A stretch of DNA of 35,213 bases from Ectothiorhodospira mobilis. Lineage in GTDB: Bacteria; Pseudomonadota; Gammaproteobacteria; Ectothiorhodospirales; Ectothiorhodospiraceae. This document shows positions 1 through 7,244 of this stretch, in pieces. A model generated the notes under the pieces. That model was not told the origin of the DNA. It was given only the letters and a program-made list of their open reading frames with translations, and did not search any database. A program made the position numbers and the translations under genes. The first letter of the stretch is position 1. Every line of letters begins with the position of its first letter. The stretch is taken from NCBI RefSeq assembly GCF_016584115.1, contig NZ_NRSK01000026.1, positions 1-35,213 on the forward strand, written 5' to 3'.

Positions 1-135
1 ACCAGCGCCTGTATAACCATCACATCGGCCAAAAGGCGCTGGGACATCGCACCCCGGTGGAAACCCTCAAGGCCTGGCAACAGGACCGCCCCGATCTATT
101 TCGAAAACGCGTATACAATCAGGCGAGACCTGACA
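1..135 (+). mobile_element. Right end of an IS481-like insertion sequence (left part outside window)
   Basis: The end of the element is placed at about base 135. There the transposase similarity stops, and the complement of 107-135 reads TGTCAGGTCTCGCC..., starting with the TGT typical of IS481-family ends. The left end, the partner inverted repeat and the target duplication are not in the window, so the boundary is an inference. The element lies downstream of gpsA, in a position where an insertion would not break the conserved gpsA operon. Confidence 0.5.
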
Positions 136-251
136 CCTACCTCTTCACGCTGGTTGCGGGGATTGTGACCTGGATGAATCGTAGGACCATGTTCACGACG
201 CAATACAGCATCAAGGAAGTCGTCCCCGGCGAGCAGGCGTCTGCACCATGA
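1..251 (+). CDS. IS481-like transposase, C-terminal part (5' end outside window)
   Basis: The reading frame is open from the window edge. Its first residues (QRLYNHHIGQKALGHRTPVE) followed by LKAWQQ and PDLFRKRVYNQ match the C-terminal end of DDE integrase-core transposases of the IS481 type, which cut and join DNA during transposition. Proteins of this group normally end shortly after the VYNxxxxDT motif. Here there is no stop at that point, and the frame runs on for about 39 further residues of unrelated, non-conserved sequence to the stop at 249-251, that is, into flanking chromosomal DNA. The catalytic residues lie upstream of the window, so it cannot be said whether the gene is intact or a fragment. 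A tail extended into host sequence is compatible with a functional element, because some IS reading frames reach their terminal repeat. Confidence 0.65.
   Translation, partial: QRLYNHHIGQKALGHRTPVETLKAWQQDRPDLFRKRVYNQARPDTYLFTLVAGIVTWMNRRTMFTTQYSIKEVVPGEQASAP
107..135 (-). repeat. Putative IS terminal inverted repeat (right end)
   Basis: Read on the minus strand the segment begins TGTCAGGTCTCGCCTGATTG and overlaps the last transposase codons. A TGT start and overlap with the reading-frame end fit an IS481-type terminus. Only one copy is visible, so the repeat itself cannot be confirmed. Confidence 0.4.
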
Positions 252-397
252 ATCCGGGGGAAACGCACCCGGCAGCTTTCCCCGAGACGATGCAGATCGA
301 ATCCAACCTCGGGACGACCGGCTTCAGGTGGCGATTGAGCCAGCGGCTGGGGAGTTTTCGGGCCGCTCCGCTGCGGATCCCGAAACGGCCCGTGGAC

Positions 398-1405
398 TCA
401 GAACTCCGGCTTGGGGTCCCGGCTGAGCAGTTCCTCCACCGCCCGGGTGGGGGGCAGGTCCTCGTAGAGGATACGGTAGACCCGCTGACAGATGGGCATG
501 TCCACCCCCAGTTCGTCCGCCTTGGCCACGGCCATGCGGGCCGTGCGCGCCCCCTCCACCGCCTGGCCGATGGCGGCCATGGCCGCCTCCCGGGATTCCC
601 CCCGGCCCAGGGCCAGGCCCAGGCGGCGGTTGCGGGACTGGTCATCGGTGCAGGTGAGCACCAGGTCGCCCACGCCGGAGAGGCCCATGAGGGTCTCGCT
701 GCGGGCGCCGGCGGCCTCCCCCAGGCGCATGAGCTCGGCCAGGCCGCGGGTGATCAGGGCGGCACGTGCATTGGCACCAAAGCCCAGGCCGTCGGAGACG
801 CCGGCGGCGATGGCCAGGACGTTCTTGAAGGCGCCCCCCAGCTGCACCCCTACCACGTCATCGCTGGTGTAGACCCGCAGGGTGCCGCCGGCGAGCCAGT
901 CCCGGGCCGCCTGGGCGAAGTCCGCGTCCGGGGAGGCCAGGGTCAGGGCCGTGGGCAGGCCGCGGGCCACCTCGCCGGCGAAGGAGGGCCCGGAGGCCAC
1001 GCCCCAGGGGACCGTGGCGGGCAGGATCTCCTGGGCCAGCTGGTGCAGCCAGCGGGTGCTGGCCTCGTCCAGCCCCTTGGTGGCCCACACCAGCCCGCCG
1101 GGCCCCAATCCGGGGGCGATGCGCGCCAGGGTCTCGCGAAAGCCGCCGCTGGGCACGGCCAGGAGCACCCGGTGGGCCCGGCCCACCAGGGCCTCCAGAT
1201 CCGCCTCGGGGTGCAGCCCCGGCGGGAAGGGGCAGTCCGGCAGGTAGCGGGCGTTGCGCCCCTCGGCGGCCATGGCCGCCACCTGGGCGGCGTCGCGCCC
1301 CCACAGGCCCACATCCAGCCCCTTGCGGGCGAGATGGATGGCCAGGGCGGTCCCCCAGGAACCGGCCCCCACCACGGCCACGTCGTGCATCGGGCTTGCG
1401 GCCAT
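398..1405 (-). CDS. gpsA: Glycerol-3-phosphate dehydrogenase [NAD(P)+]
   Basis: GpsA reduces dihydroxyacetone phosphate to sn-glycerol-3-phosphate, the backbone precursor of membrane phospholipids; it is cytosolic. The 335-residue product has the usual family length. Its N-terminus carries the Rossmann motif VVGAGSWGTALA (GxGxxG, residues about 11-22). The C-terminal half has family segments such as GGAFKNVLAIAAG with the catalytic Lys region, and GLSGVGDLVLTC. It is the last gene of the minus-strand operon rhodanese-grxC-secB-gpsA and starts 8 bases after the secB stop, so translational coupling is likely. The next ATG (1390, giving MHDVAVV) is an alternative start. The 146 bases between it and the IS-derived frame show a stem (359-365 with 386-392) but no T-run. 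Confidence 0.97.
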   Translation of the reverse strand: MAASPMHDVAVVGAGSWGTALAIHLARKGLDVGLWGRDAAQVAAMAAEGRNARYLPDCPFPPGLHPEADLEALVGRAHRVLLAVPSGGFRETLARIAPGLGPGGLVWATKGLDEASTRWLHQLAQEILPATVPWGVASGPSFAGEVARGLPTALTLASPDADFAQAARDWLAGGTLRVYTSDDVVGVQLGGAFKNVLAIAAGVSDGLGFGANARAALITRGLAELMRLGEAAGARSETLMGLSGVGDLVLTCTDDQSRNRRLGLALGRGESREAAMAAIGQAVEGARTARMAVAKADELGVDMPICQRVYRILYEDLPPTRAVEELLSRDPKPEF

Positions 1406-1413
1406 GTCAGCAG

Positions 1414-1935
1414 TCAGTTGGCGGGCGTGGCGCGGTCGTCACCGTCCCCCCGGGCCGCCTGGTGTTCCCGCAGGCGCTGGGCATAGAGGGCGTCGAAGTT
1501 CACCGGCGCCAGCAGCAGTTGCGGGAAGCCGCCCCGGGTGACCAGGTCGGACACCGCCTCGCGGGCGAAGGGGAAGAGGATGTTGGGGCAGTAGGCGGAC
1601 AGCAGGGGGCCCTGCTGGTCCTCGGGGATGCCCCGCAGGAGGAAGATGCCGGACTGCTTCACCTCCACCAGATAGGCCGTCTTGTCCTGGGACCGGGTGG
1701 TCACCGTCAGGGTCAGCTCCACCTCGTAGACCCCGGGATCCTGCAGGGCCCGGGACTGGGTGTTGAGCTGGACGTTGGTCTCCGGCTTCCATTCCCCGAG
1801 GAAGACCTCCGGGGTGTTGGGGGCCTCGAAGGAGACGTCCTTGGTGTAGATCTTCTGCAGGCCGAATTCCTGCTGGGTCTGCGGACCCTGGGCGGCGCCG
1901 TCGAGGCGCGCGCCGGATGCTGTGTTCTCGCTCAT
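1414..1935 (-). CDS. secB: Protein-export chaperone SecB
   Basis: SecB is a cytosolic tetrameric chaperone that keeps precursor proteins unfolded and hands them to SecA for export. The 173-residue product contains the family core: FGLQKIYTKDVSFEAPNTPE near residue 25, the central YEVELTLTVTTR strand, and the CPNILFPFAREAVSDLVTRG segment with FPQLLLAPVNFDALY that closes the fold. E. coli SecB is 155 residues; the extra length is an acidic, Gln-rich N-terminal lead and a charged C-terminal tail. The frame is open further upstream, but the start at 1935 (MSENTASG) is preferred because a GGAG Shine-Dalgarno lies about 8 bases before it and homology begins just after. It lies in the conserved grxC-secB-gpsA operon. 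Confidence 0.97.
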   Translation of the reverse strand: MSENTASGARLDGAAQGPQTQQEFGLQKIYTKDVSFEAPNTPEVFLGEWKPETNVQLNTQSRALQDPGVYEVELTLTVTTRSQDKTAYLVEVKQSGIFLLRGIPEDQQGPLLSAYCPNILFPFAREAVSDLVTRGGFPQLLLAPVNFDALYAQRLREHQAARGDGDDRATPAN

Positions 1936-2021
1936 GTCCACTCCGTCATCGGCATGATGGGATCGTTGCGGGCCATGATACTCGGGGGGACCGCACCGGG
2001 ACCATGACTTTTCCGGGGTCT

Positions 2022-2312
2022 TCAGCCGCCCCCAGGGGAAAGCCCCAGGGCAGTATCCAGCGCGCCCGCGCGGTCCAGGGCCACCAGATCGCTGTATCCC
2101 CCCAGATGGCGCTCGCCGGCGAAGACCTGGGGCACGGTGTGGCGTCCGGAACGGGACTCCATCGCGTCCCACTGTTCCGGGTCCCGGTCCACCCGGATCT
2201 CCTGGAAGGCCACGCCCTTTTTCCTGAGCAGCCGGCGGGCCAGGAGGCAGAAGACACAGCCGCCGGTGGCGTACATCACCACGGGCACGGCATCGCCGGG
2301 GGTGTCGTCCAT
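2022..2312 (-). CDS. grxC: Glutaredoxin 3 (GrxC), with CVFC active site
   Basis: A 96-residue single-domain glutaredoxin, the right length and operon position for GrxC, which reduces disulfides with glutathione in the cytosol. The thioredoxin-fold features are visible: VVMYATGGCVFCLLARRLL with the active-site cysteines at about residues 19 and 22, TVPQVF with the cis-Pro at about 60, and the glutathione-binding GGYSDLVALD. The odd point is the active site, CVFC instead of the usual CPYC: Pro is replaced by Val and Tyr by Phe. Both cysteines are present, so dithiol chemistry should still be possible, with a changed redox potential (inference). The gene begins 10 bases after the rhodanese stop and is followed by secB. 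Confidence 0.93.
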   Translation of the reverse strand: MDDTPGDAVPVVMYATGGCVFCLLARRLLRKKGVAFQEIRVDRDPEQWDAMESRSGRHTVPQVFAGERHLGGYSDLVALDRAGALDTALGLSPGGG

Positions 2313-2322
2313 GGCCGGGACC

Positions 2323-2751
2323 CTATTTCTTCGACAGGGGCAGGTTGGCGGCCTGCCAGGCGTTGATCCCGCCCTGCAGGTTGCTCACCTTCTCGAAGCC
2401 CTGCTTGGTCAGGGTGTTGCAGGCCTGGGCGGAGCGGCTGCCGTTCTCGCAGTAGACGATGACGTGCTTGTCCTTGTGCTTGTCCAGTTCGCTCAGGCGG
2501 TCCTTGAGCCGGTTCATCGGGATGTGGCGGGCGCCGCCGATGCGGCCGCCCTTGCGGGCCTCGGCATCACTGCGCACATCCAGCACCAGGGAGGGCTCGT
2601 GGTTCATCACCTGCACCGCCTCCGCCGGCCCCAGCACCCCATACTTGCGCGTCAGGCGCGCGAACTCGGTGTAGACGATGGCCGCGGCGACGGCCACCAG
2701 CAGGCCCACCAGCAGGGGATGATTGCCCACAAATTCCAGATATTGGTCCAT
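2323..2751 (-). CDS. yibN: Membrane-anchored rhodanese-domain protein (YibN type)
   Basis: A 142-residue protein with one N-terminal transmembrane segment (HPLLVGLLVAVAAAIVYTEF, residues about 11-30) followed by a single rhodanese domain (about 42-140). The active-site loop reads CENGSRS (CxxxxxR), so the catalytic Cys is present and sulfur transfer is chemically possible. Other landmarks are LVLDVRSDAEARKG and the closing LQGGINAWQAANLP. In gammaproteobacteria this membrane rhodanese heads the grxC-secB-gpsA operon, exactly as here. Its physiological substrate is not established. The catalytic domain probably faces the cytosol next to GrxC, which would suit a thiol-related role (inference). 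Confidence 0.92.
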   Translation of the reverse strand: MDQYLEFVGNHPLLVGLLVAVAAAIVYTEFARLTRKYGVLGPAEAVQVMNHEPSLVLDVRSDAEARKGGRIGGARHIPMNRLKDRLSELDKHKDKHVIVYCENGSRSAQACNTLTKQGFEKVSNLQGGINAWQAANLPLSKK

Positions 2752-2832
2752 GAATCGCTCGGGACGGTTGCGTCAACGGGAGGGGCGCATTCTGACCCGT
2801 CGCGCCCGCCCCGGCAAGCCGGTGCGGGCGGG

Positions 2833-3156
2833 TTACAGGGTGCGGCAGAAGACGTCCTGCATCATGCCGATCAGGCGCAGGGTGCGCCCGTCCCCCACGC
2901 GATAGTAGACCCGGTTGGCATCCTTGCGGGCCATGAGGATACCCTTGTCCCGCAGGATGGCCAGATGCTGCGAGATGTTGCTCTGGGAGGTGCCGACGCG
3001 GTCCACGATCTCCTGGACACTCACCTCCCGGTCCCCCAGGACGCAGAGGATCTTCAGGCGCAGGGGATGCGCCATGGCCTTCAGGGAGCGGGAGGCCCGT
3101 TCGATGTCCTCCTCCCGGTTCATGAGATCGGTATCGGTCTGGGGTTCGGGCGACAT
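2833..3156 (-). CDS. ArsR-family winged-helix regulator
   Basis: A 107-residue ArsR/SmtB-type transcription factor. It shows the LKAMAHPLRLKILCVLGDRE helix, the recognition region TSQSNISQHLAILRDKG, and the wing RKDANRVYYRVGDGR. No metal-binding CxC or alpha-5 histidine motif typical of ArsR or SmtB is visible; the only cysteines are in LCVLG and the C-terminal FCRTL. It may therefore sense something other than a metal, or act as a general repressor of the SdpR/NolR kind. ATG at 3156 (MSPEPQ) is chosen; a longer in-frame start at 3237 overlaps the divergent promoter region, and a shorter one (MNREED, 3123) is possible. There is no strong Shine-Dalgarno for any of them. It lies 81 bases upstream of the rhodanese operon and is divergent to envC. 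Confidence 0.88.
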   Translation of the reverse strand: MSPEPQTDTDLMNREEDIERASRSLKAMAHPLRLKILCVLGDREVSVQEIVDRVGTSQSNISQHLAILRDKGILMARKDANRVYYRVGDGRTLRLIGMMQDVFCRTL

Positions 3157-3251
3157 AAGATGGTTCGTTTTTGTGTGCGCTCTGGGCCTGGACAATGGAA
3201 TCCCGTTGGGCCGGTGGATGAATTTGTATATTAGCACTCCATGAAGCGATT

Positions 3252-4439
3252 ATGATCTTTATCAAACGGATTGCAATGCACCCGGCCTGGGCCGCCCTCC
3301 TGGCGCTCCTGTGCTGTGCCCCCGCCTGGGCGGCCGACGAGCGGGAGGAGGCGGCCCGGCGGCTGGAGGCGGTGCAGGAGGCCATCGGCCGGCTGCAATC
3401 CCGTCTGCAGGCGGCCCGGGGCGAACGCGGGCGCCTGGAGGCGGCCCTGCGCGACTCCGGCAAGGCCCTGAACCGGGCCGGCCGGGCCCTGGCCCGAAGC
3501 GAGGCCGGGCTGCAAAAGACCCAACAGCGGCTGGAGGCGGTCCGGGTGCGGGCCGACGAGGCCCGGGAGCGGTTGCAGGGCCATCGTGAGATCCTGGCGG
3601 CGCTGCTGCGCAGTGCCTACCAGGACGGCCGGGGCGGGCCCCTGAAGGTCCTGCTGCTGCAGGAGGACCCGGCCCGGCTGGGACGCATGATGGCCTACCA
3701 TCGCCATTATGTGCATGCCCGGGAGGCACGCATCGAGGCCACGCGCCAGGCCCTGGCGGGGCTGGAACAGGCCCGCACCGAACTGCAGGCCCTGCAGGCG
3801 CGCCAGGCCCGCCTGCGGGCGGAGCGGGCCGATCGCCTCGAGGCCCTGGAGGCGGCCCGCCGGAAGCGCACCGAGGCCATGGCGGCCCTGGAGGACGAGA
3901 TCGAGGCGGCCGGGGAGCGTCTGGAAGGACTGCAGGCCGACCGCAAGGCCCTGGAGGAACTGATCGAGACCCTGGACGCCACCCTGAGCGACATCCCGGA
4001 CCGCTCCCTCATGGACCACCCCTTCGCACAGCGCCGGGGCCAACTGCCCTTTCCCACCGCCGGGGAAGTGCTGCGGGGCTTCGACGGGGACGGCGTGGAC
4101 AGCGGCGAACACCGCCGCCGGGGAGTGATCCTCAAAGCCAGCCCCGGGGACCCGGTGCGCGCCGTACACCCCGGGCGGGTGGCCTTCGCCAACTGGATGC
4201 GGGGCTACGGCATGCTGGTGATCCTGGACCACGGCGACGGCTACATGACCCTCTACGGCGACAACGAGACCCTCTACCACAGTCCCGGGGACTGGGTGCA
4301 GGCGGGAGAGGTCATCGCCCGCGCCGCCGGGGGCGGCCGCAGGGAGGGGGCCTACTTCGAGATCCGTCACGACGGCACACCCGTGAACCCCCTGAGGTGG
4401 TGCGACTCTAAGCGCCCAATGATAGGCTCTACCCGTTGA
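3252..4439 (+). CDS. envC: Murein hydrolase activator EnvC
   Basis: EnvC activates the septal amidases AmiA/AmiB from the periplasm during daughter-cell separation. The 395-residue product has an N-terminal signal peptide (hydrophobic AALLALLCCAPAWA after MIFIKR, cleavage likely near residue 27), a long Glu/Arg/Ala-rich coiled coil (about 30-250), and a C-terminal LytM/M23 domain (about 265-390). The LytM domain is degenerate: in RRRGVILKASPGDPV the HxxxD zinc ligands are missing, and in YMTLYGDNETL the HxH is missing. This matches EnvC, which regulates rather than cleaves peptidoglycan. The upstream start is preferred because it supplies the positive N-region; ATG at 3276 would leave the signal without charges. 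It is the first gene of an envC-ctpA-yibQ-yajL series. Confidence 0.93.
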   Translation: MIFIKRIAMHPAWAALLALLCCAPAWAADEREEAARRLEAVQEAIGRLQSRLQAARGERGRLEAALRDSGKALNRAGRALARSEAGLQKTQQRLEAVRVRADEARERLQGHREILAALLRSAYQDGRGGPLKVLLLQEDPARLGRMMAYHRHYVHAREARIEATRQALAGLEQARTELQALQARQARLRAERADRLEALEAARRKRTEAMAALEDEIEAAGERLEGLQADRKALEELIETLDATLSDIPDRSLMDHPFAQRRGQLPFPTAGEVLRGFDGDGVDSGEHRRRGVILKASPGDPVRAVHPGRVAFANWMRGYGMLVILDHGDGYMTLYGDNETLYHSPGDWVQAGEVIARAAGGGRREGAYFEIRHDGTPVNPLRWCDSKRPMIGSTR

Positions 4440-4441
4440 AC

Positions 4442-4464
4442 CCCGCGATACGTCCCGCGATACG
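4442..4464 (+). repeat. Tandem-like direct repeat CCCGCGATACG between envC and ctpA
   Basis: Two identical 11-base copies (4442-4452 and 4454-4464) separated by one base lie just after the envC stop codon and 46 bases before the ctpA start. They are flanked by C-run and G-run and could form small competing stems. No function is evident. Confidence 0.5.
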
Positions 4465-4510
4465 GGGATCCCTCGAGCCTGCGGGAACGGCTCAGTCCGT
4501 GGAGTGAAAG

Positions 4511-5833
4511 ATGATGAGAATGCAAACCCGCGCAGGCATCGGCCTGCTGGTGGGCGTGATCCTGGGGGTCACGCTCAGCCTGTCCTTTGGTGTCATGGCC
4601 GAACGCCAGGATGCCGCCGTCCCCGAGGCCCTGCCCCTGGAGGACCTGCGCACCTTCACCGATGTCTACATGCGCATCAAACGCAACTACGTGGAGGAGG
4701 TGGAGGACAGCGAACTCCTGGAGAACGCCATCCGTGGCATGCTCAACGGCCTGGACCCCCATTCCACCTACCTCACCCCGGACGAGTTCTCGGAACTGCG
4801 CATCGGCACCCAGGGGGAATTCGGCGGACTGGGGCTGGAGGTGGGCATGGAGGACGGCTTCGTCAAGGTCATCGCCCCCATCGACGACACCCCCGCCAGC
4901 CGCGCCGGCATCCAGGCCGGGGATCTGATCATCCGTCTGGACGACACCCCCGTGAAGGGCCTGTCCCTGCAGGAGGCGGTGAACCGCATGCGCGGTCCCG
5001 AGGGCAGCGAGATCACCCTCACCATCGTGCGCGAGGGCGAGGACGCCCCCTTCGAGGTGGAGATCACCCGGGACATCATCCGCGTGCGCAGCGTGCGCAG
5101 CGAGATGCTGGAACCGGGCTTCGGCTACCTGCGCATCACCACCTTCCAGTCCCGCACGGCGCAGATGCTGGTGGAGGAACTGAAGGCCCTGCAGAAGGAA
5201 GGCGATGGGCTCAAGGGCCTGGTGCTGGACCTGCGCAACAACCCCGGGGGCGTGCTCAACGGCGCCGTGGGGGTCTCCGACGCCTTCCTGAAGGAGGGGC
5301 TCATCGTCTACACCGAGGGCCGGGTGGACGACGCCAAGCTGCGCTACAGCGCCTCACCGGGGGACCTCCTGGACGGCGCGCCCCTGGTGGTGCTGGTGAA
5401 CAAGGGCTCGGCCTCCGCCTCGGAGATCGTCGCCGGCGCCCTGCAGGACCACGAGCGGGCCATCATCATCGGCACCTCCACCTTCGGCAAGGGCTCGGTA
5501 CAGACCATCCTGCCCCTGGAGGGGGACAAGGCCCTGAAACTCACCACGGCCCGCTATTACACCCCTTCGGGCCGCTCCATCCAGGCGGACGGGATCCAGC
5601 CCGATATCCAGCTGGAACAGGTGAACCTGGCCAAGGCGGAGGACTCGGTGCTGCAGCCGGTCACCGAATCCCAGCTCAACGGCCACCTGCCCGGCGCCCG
5701 CGAACAGGCGGACGAGGCCTCCGCCGACGGCGAGGAGGACACCAAGACCCCCTCCCTGGCCGTGCGGGACTACCAGCTCTATGAGGCCCTGAACCTGCTC
5801 AAGGGCCTCACCATCCTGCAGGCCCGGCGCTGA
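4511..5833 (+). CDS. ctpA: C-terminal processing peptidase, S41A family (CtpA/Prc-like)
   Basis: A 440-residue periplasmic serine protease that trims the C-termini of exported or envelope proteins. An N-terminal membrane or signal segment (GIGLLVGVILGVTLSLSFGV, about 9-28) is followed by the helical lead with NGLDPHSTYLTPDEF, a PDZ domain (about 100-185, GGLGLEVGMEDG to AGIQAGDLI), and the S41 catalytic core. The Ser-Lys dyad is visible as NKGSASASEIVAGAL (Ser about 302) and TFGKGSVQT (Lys about 327), spaced 25 residues as in known family members. A GGAG ribosome site precedes the ATG. In gammaproteobacteria such proteases sit between envC and yibQ, and a link to amidase or hydrolase turnover at the septum is plausible (inference). 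Confidence 0.95.
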   Translation: MMRMQTRAGIGLLVGVILGVTLSLSFGVMAERQDAAVPEALPLEDLRTFTDVYMRIKRNYVEEVEDSELLENAIRGMLNGLDPHSTYLTPDEFSELRIGTQGEFGGLGLEVGMEDGFVKVIAPIDDTPASRAGIQAGDLIIRLDDTPVKGLSLQEAVNRMRGPEGSEITLTIVREGEDAPFEVEITRDIIRVRSVRSEMLEPGFGYLRITTFQSRTAQMLVEELKALQKEGDGLKGLVLDLRNNPGGVLNGAVGVSDAFLKEGLIVYTEGRVDDAKLRYSASPGDLLDGAPLVVLVNKGSASASEIVAGALQDHERAIIIGTSTFGKGSVQTILPLEGDKALKLTTARYYTPSGRSIQADGIQPDIQLEQVNLAKAEDSVLQPVTESQLNGHLPGAREQADEASADGEEDTKTPSLAVRDYQLYEALNLLKGLTILQARR

Positions 5834-5873
5834 TGGGAAACCCATGGGTGCCGCGGATGGGGGCGGTCCACCC

Positions 5874-6737
5874 ATGACCCGCGCCGGCGCCATCCCGGCC
5901 TCCCGGCGCGCCGCCCCATCCCGGGCCTGGATACTGCTGCTGGCGCTGTGGGCCTGGTCGGCCTGGGGCCCCGTCTGGGGCGACGACGGCGCGGCCCCCG
6001 TGATCGCCATCGTCATCGACGACCTGGGCAACGACCTGGAATCGGCGCGGCGCATCGCCGCCCTCCCCGCCCCGGTCACCGTGGCGGTGCTGCCCTTCAG
6101 CCCCTATGCCGGGCTGGTGGGCGGTCTGGTACAGGAAAACGGCCACGAGGTGATGCTGCACCTGCCCATGGAGGCGGACGGCGATCACGATCCGGGGCCC
6201 GGGGCCATCCGCACCCGGCTGAACGAGGCCCAGACCCGCCGCCTGGTGCGCCGGGCCCTGGAACGGGTGCCCCAGGCCCGGGGCATGAACAACCACATGG
6301 GCAGCCGCCTGTCCCGCTCGCCCCATCACCTGGCCTGGATCATGAGCGAACTGCTGGCCCATGACCCCGGCCTCTACGTCCTGGACAGCCGCACCCACGT
6401 GCAGACCCGCATCCAGCAGGTGGCCCGCTGGGCGGGGCTCAAAAACACCCGGCGGGACGTCTTCCTGGATGCCCGCCCCCATGACGCGGGCTTCGCCCGC
6501 CGCCAGCTGGAACACCTGGCCCGCCTGGCCCGCACCCGCGGTCAGGCCCTGGGCATCGGCCATCCCCATCCCCAGACCCTGGCGGCCCTGGAGGCCATGC
6601 TGCCCCGGTTGCAGGCCCAGGGGTTTGAACTGGTCACCGTGAGCCGATATCTCTGGCAACAGGAGGAGATTCCCCAATGGCACGCATCCTTGTCCCCCTC
6701 GCCCCCGGCTGCGAAGAACTCGAAGCCGTCACCCTGA
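5874..6737 (+). CDS. yibQ: Divergent polysaccharide deacetylase family protein (YibQ)
   Basis: The product (287 residues from this start) has a signal or anchor segment (AWILLLALWAWSAWGPVWG) followed by a NodB-like beta/alpha domain of the divergent polysaccharide deacetylase family. Landmarks are IAIVIDDLGNDLESARRI, VTVAVLPFSPYA, HEVMLHLPMEADG, ARGMNNHMGSRLS, YVLDSRTHV, FLDARPHDAGF and GIGHPHPQTLAAL. The Asp and His residues of the metal site appear kept, but the enzymatic activity of this family is unproven. It follows ctpA and belongs to the envC gene series. ATG 5874 has a G-rich site ahead of it; ATG 5844 is an alternative adding ten residues. The 3' end overlaps the next gene by 61 bases, giving a low-complexity Ser/Pro tail. 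Confidence 0.9.
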   Translation: MTRAGAIPASRRAAPSRAWILLLALWAWSAWGPVWGDDGAAPVIAIVIDDLGNDLESARRIAALPAPVTVAVLPFSPYAGLVGGLVQENGHEVMLHLPMEADGDHDPGPGAIRTRLNEAQTRRLVRRALERVPQARGMNNHMGSRLSRSPHHLAWIMSELLAHDPGLYVLDSRTHVQTRIQQVARWAGLKNTRRDVFLDARPHDAGFARRQLEHLARLARTRGQALGIGHPHPQTLAALEAMLPRLQAQGFELVTVSRYLWQQEEIPQWHASLSPSPPAAKNSKPSP

Positions 6738-7231
6738 TCGACCTCATGCGCCGAGCCGGTTTCCAGGTGGTCACCGCCGGCCTGGAAGCGGGCCCGGTGA
6801 AGTGCTCCCGCGGCGTGGTGCTGGTCCCCGACGCCCTGCTGGAGGAGGTCCACGAGGACCCCTTCGATCTGGTGGTGCTCCCCGGGGGACTGGGCGGCGC
6901 CGACCGCCTCAATGCCGACCCCCGCATCCACGCCCTGCTGCGGCGCATGCATGCCGAGGGACGTTACGTGGGCGCCATCTGCGCCGCCCCCAAGGTGCTC
7001 GGCGATGCGGGGCTGCTGCAGGGGCGTTCGGCCACGGGCTATCCCAGCGTGGTGAATGCCCTGGACCTGCCGGACACCCGCTTCTCGGACCAGCCGGTGG
7101 TGGTGGACGGCCAGGTGGCCACCTCCACGGGCCCGGGCACCGCCATGGACTTCGCCCTGACCCTGATCGAACTGCTGGCGGGGCCGGAAAAGCGCCAGGA
7201 GGTGGAAGGGGGCCTCTGCCGGCCCGGATGA
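6677..7231 (+). CDS. yajL: DJ-1/PfpI-family protein (YajL-like)
   Basis: A 184-residue single-domain DJ-1 superfamily protein. The nucleophile elbow VGAICAAPKVLGDAGLL carries the reactive Cys, and the N-terminal GCEELEAVTLIDLMRRAG carries the conserved Glu that activates it. STGPGTAMDFALTLIELL is the typical C-terminal segment. Overall it resembles E. coli YajL, described as a covalent chaperone or protective protein against oxidative and carbonyl stress; the exact reaction is disputed. A strong AGGAGG ribosome site lies inside the preceding yibQ reading frame. The 61-base overlap suggests co-transcription and coupled translation. It runs convergently into glmS, 13 bases away, with no room for a conventional terminator. 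Confidence 0.92.
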   Translation: MARILVPLAPGCEELEAVTLIDLMRRAGFQVVTAGLEAGPVKCSRGVVLVPDALLEEVHEDPFDLVVLPGGLGGADRLNADPRIHALLRRMHAEGRYVGAICAAPKVLGDAGLLQGRSATGYPSVVNALDLPDTRFSDQPVVVDGQVATSTGPGTAMDFALTLIELLAGPEKRQEVEGGLCRPG

Positions 7232-7244
7232 CGGCCGACGGCCG

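Noticed and set aside
359-392. Inverted repeat CGGGCCG/CGGCCCG downstream of gpsA as a terminator
   Set aside because: On the gpsA strand the stem is followed by GAAAAC, not a T-run, and the 20-base loop is long; the stem is also easily met by chance at this GC content.
248-1486. Long plus-strand reading frame across gpsA as a gene
   Set aside because: It is the complement of gpsA, with Gly/Ala/His-rich sequence without domains; a common artefact in GC-rich DNA. The same applies to the long frames opposite ahcY, glmS, typA and the GGDEF-EAL gene.
3231-4370. Long minus-strand frame opposite envC
   Set aside because: Low-complexity Gly/Leu/Gln sequence mirroring the envC coiled coil; no start context or domain.
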